Assembly (NCBI GenBank): GCA_004431415.1
Contig: QPMI01000477.1
Coordinates: 248,001 to 312,000, forward strand
From: Cyanophora paradoxa
Taxonomy: Eukaryota; Glaucocystophyceae; Cyanophorales; Cyanophoraceae
Length of the DNA: 64,000 nucleotides
Direction of reading: 5' to 3'
The notes below the pieces were generated by a model, which was not told where the DNA came from, did not search any database, and worked only from the letters and a program-made list of their open reading frames with translations. Shown one piece after another: positions 62,399 through 64,000 of the stretch (within the stretch, counting starts at the first letter, position 1; each line of letters begins with the position of its first letter). A program made the translations under genes and the position numbers.

Positions 62399-62624
62399 GT
62401 CACGGTGACTTTATTTGTCACCGATGACTTAATTTATTTGTGTGATTGTGTCACCAGTGACTTTAATTTGTCACAGGTGACTCTATTTTTTTTGTGATTG
62501 TGTCACCAGTGACTTAATTCCTTGTGTGATTTTGTCACCGGTGAGTTTAATTTGTCACCGATGACTTTAATTTGTCACGGTGAGTTTAATTTGTCACCGA
62601 TGACTTTAATTTGTCACCGGTGAC
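62399..62624. repeat. Iteron array of GTCAC-GTGAC palindromes
   Basis: Ten copies of a 11-12-bp palindrome GTCAC(C)(G/A)GTGA(C/G) with variants such as GTCACCGATGAC and GTCACAGGTGAC, separated mostly by TTTAATTT-type spacers. Start-to-start distances are close to 20 or 31 bp, i.e. two or three helical turns, so all sites face the same side of the helix. Located between integrase and the right TIR. Protein-binding array; origin or enhancer role is inference. Confidence 0.8.
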
Positions 62625-62903
62625 TTATGATTATTATTATTAATATATATATATATACATAACAACAATGACGACATCGCCGTCATCGTCATGATCTCCC
62701 GAGTCACATGGTGTGTCATATATATCATATACATACGTCAAATCATGATGACGTCATTGAATGAAACCCATACAAAACACTAAAACGCATGTATCTCTTC
62801 ACCAACTCATCATCTGACAAAAACAAAAACAGATTCGGAATCCTCTTAACGAGGCCTGCGTGACGATGTAAGTATCATAGGCTCAATAATTCATTAATTT
62901 GTA
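62625..62903. other. Non-coding spacer before right TIR
   Basis: TATATATA tract (62641-62656), CGTCATCGTCATGA and CATGATGACGTCATTGA palindromic motifs; no gene. Confidence 0.5.
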
Positions 62904-63163
62904 AGCATCTCCCCTTGATTCCCCCTATTATATTATATTTATATTTAAGTGGACTCAAGGTTGACTCATATTAATCGTAAAAGTAGTAATAGTATATGGA
63001 TTTTGTTACGAATTCAATGCAAGGGTTGACTAAGTGGGTTGAGTTGACTCAAATTTCACAGGAAATAACAATGAATCAGAGTATAAATGAATTTTTTGAA
63101 TCAACTACACCAACTAACACTGATATTTTCAACAATATATGAGGTCCTTACTGAATATGGTAA

Positions 63164-63265
63164 GTGTCACAGGTGTCACAGGTCTATCCCAAAGTTTTCT
63201 ATAGCATACAAATGAACTCTCAAAAGTTTGGGATGGACCTGTGACACCTGTGACACCTGTGACAC
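63164..63265. repeat. Hairpin cassette A, right TIR (inner)
   Basis: Stem as in the other cassettes, with three GTGACACCT copies on the outer arm. Read from the other strand, its loop aligns with the left outer cassette at equal length (43 bp) with about seven differences. Confidence 0.85.
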
Positions 63266-63359
63266 TCGATTATTTCATTTGTTTATTCAATTAGAATTAC
63301 ATAGATTAGATTGAGACTGAGTTTTTCATTATAAAAGAGATCCTTACTGAATATGGTAA

Positions 63360-63450
63360 GTGTCACAGGTGTCACAGGTCTATCCCAAAGTTTCTCCTAT
63401 AAAGAGTAAATTTCCAAAAGTTTGGGATGGACCTGTGACACCTGTGACAC
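63360..63450. repeat. Hairpin cassette B, right TIR (outer)
   Basis: Two repeats per arm; the loop CTCCTATAAAGAGTAAATTT is the reverse complement of the left inner cassette loop. Preceded by TTACTGAATATGGTAAG. Confidence 0.85.
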
Positions 63451-63702
63451 CCAATTATTCATCAAATTCCTAAGGGTCCCCCCTTAGACTCATTAAAACA
63501 TGATAATAACATATCAATTTCATGTATAATTACGATTGGATTCAATAAGAGATCTATTTGTTTTATTAAACAAATGAATCTTATATGGATCTTAATCGAG
63601 TTAAGCGATATGTTTACGATTAAATGAATTAAATTTAATTAAATTTAATCGAGAAAGTACATGAATATAATATCGATTAAATCAATTAACAAAAAGACCA
63701 AT

Positions 63703-63987
63703 CACACATAGTAAAATGCGGAGTTTTAACCAGAGGCAAGATCTAATTGAGATTCAGTTATATTATTCGGAATTTTATACAGATTATCGATAGACTCAGT
63801 AAGAATAATCGGAAAATAAGAGAAATTTACGATAAAATATCGAAAAGAATACAAAATAATCGAAATAATTGAATATTCGATAAGATATACACAGATTATC
63901 GATTGATTGAAATAGAATATACGAGATATATCAACAAAATCAATTAAGATAAGCCGAGGGTTAAAACTCCGCATTTTACTATGTGTG
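63703..63987. repeat. Nested 285-bp inverted-repeat unit, right end
   Basis: Starts CACACATAGTAAAATGCGG and ends with the inverse (CCGCATTTTACTATGTGTG). It is the reverse complement of the left unit 36522-36805. A minus-strand frame inside is AT-rich and has no domain. Confidence 0.85.
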
Positions 63988-64000
63988 CGACAGGCTATAG

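Larger units (their letters stand above)
36522..63987. mobile_element. Complete endogenous polinton-like virus E2, about 27.5 kb
   Basis: Bounded by inverted repeats of about 1.06 kb (36522-37578) and 1.08 kb (62904-63987). It encodes integrase, PolB, a primase-helicase, two minor capsid proteins, a major capsid protein, a packaging ATPase, a large fibre and accessory enzymes. AT-rich throughout, against GC-rich flanks. About ten frameshifts in eight genes, plus extensive PolB decay, show that it is a dying provirus. Flanks (GAATAGG left, GCGACAGG right) do not give a clean target duplication. Confidence 0.93.
62904..63987. repeat. E2 right terminal inverted repeat
   Basis: Inverted counterpart of 36522-37578, from AGCATCTCCCCTTGATTCCC inside to ACTATGTGT outside. 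Contains hairpin cassettes, the ATTAAATTTAATTAAATTT tract and the nested 285-bp unit. Slightly longer than the left copy because of small indels. Confidence 0.93.

Noticed and set aside
62399-62624. CRISPR-like array
   Set aside because: Units are 11-12-bp palindromes with nearly constant AT spacers, no unique spacers, no cas genes, eukaryotic setting.
36510-64000. Target site duplication for E2
   Set aside because: Left flank CGAATAGG and right flank CGACAGGC agree only partly, and only 13 bases of right flank are available. Not supported.
1-64000. tRNA or rRNA genes
   Set aside because: I saw no convincing cloverleaf with B-box or rRNA core sequence; a covariance-model scan was not possible here.

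Overview
The window is repetitive DNA from a eukaryote, most likely a protist or alga with a GC-rich genome. It carries two AT-rich endogenous DNA viruses of the Polinton / polinton-like (Maveriviricetes-type) kind. The evidence is long satellites, a non-LTR retrotransposon with RNase H, a Helitron-like element, and viral modules (protein-primed PolB, retroviral-type integrase, double-jelly-roll capsid proteins, packaging ATPase) in AT-rich blocks inside GC-rich flanks. The exact host cannot be named from the sequence.

Layout. 1-4096: about 29 copies of a 142-bp GC-rich satellite. 4233-8908: non-coding DNA rich in ATGATC palindromes around a probable minus-strand Helitron-like element (about 4878-8686) that keeps C2H2 zinc-finger and DUF6570-like coding remnants. 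8909-16996: sixteen copies of a second satellite of about 505 bp with a four-unit higher-order repeat. 17333-17534: second copy of the Helitron-like 3' end, ending exactly where viral element 1 begins. 17535-28778: element 1 (E1), with a double-DUF5710 protein, integrase, 1324-aa PolB, small basic protein, a GC-rich interruption (about 23840-25650), a virion-type protein, minor capsid protein and major capsid protein. E1 genes are intact but the packaging ATPase is missing, so its distal part is not in the window. 28779-36521: GC-rich non-LTR retrotransposon on the minus strand (RT, RNase H and a C48/Ulp1-like protease, all frameshifted), with an 18-bp poly(T), i.e. poly(A), end against E1. 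36522-63987: element 2 (E2), about 27.5 kb, complete, with terminal inverted repeats of about 1.06-1.08 kb, apparently inserted in the retrotransposon RT gene. This gives a nested stack: E1 <- retrotransposon <- E2.

E2 gene logic. The left third is an accessory/host-interaction block: a SpeD-like AdoMet decarboxylase, a DUF723-like zinc protein, two paralogous beta-rich proteins, a roughly 1800-residue fibre with a C-terminal S74 intramolecular chaperone, and a patatin phospholipase fused to a discoidin-like domain. The middle is the morphogenesis block (two minor capsid genes, major capsid, packaging ATPase, virion proteins). The right third is replication and integration: a PrimPol-SF3 helicase, a zinc-ribbon/DUF5710 protein, PolB and integrase. 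Replication genes in both elements share one bipartite promoter; virion genes carry a different short AT-rich motif. Several E2 genes carry one or two frameshifts and E2 PolB is a clear pseudogene, whereas MCP, patatin-discoidin, SpeD and the paralogues are open.

Non-coding structure in E2 is unusual. There are five hairpin cassettes built on GTGTCACAGG repeats (two in each TIR, one internal), and the two TIR cassettes stand in opposite order in the two TIRs. A 10-copy GTCAC-GTGAC iteron array lies beside the right TIR. The outermost 284 bp of each TIR is itself bounded by an inverted repeat.
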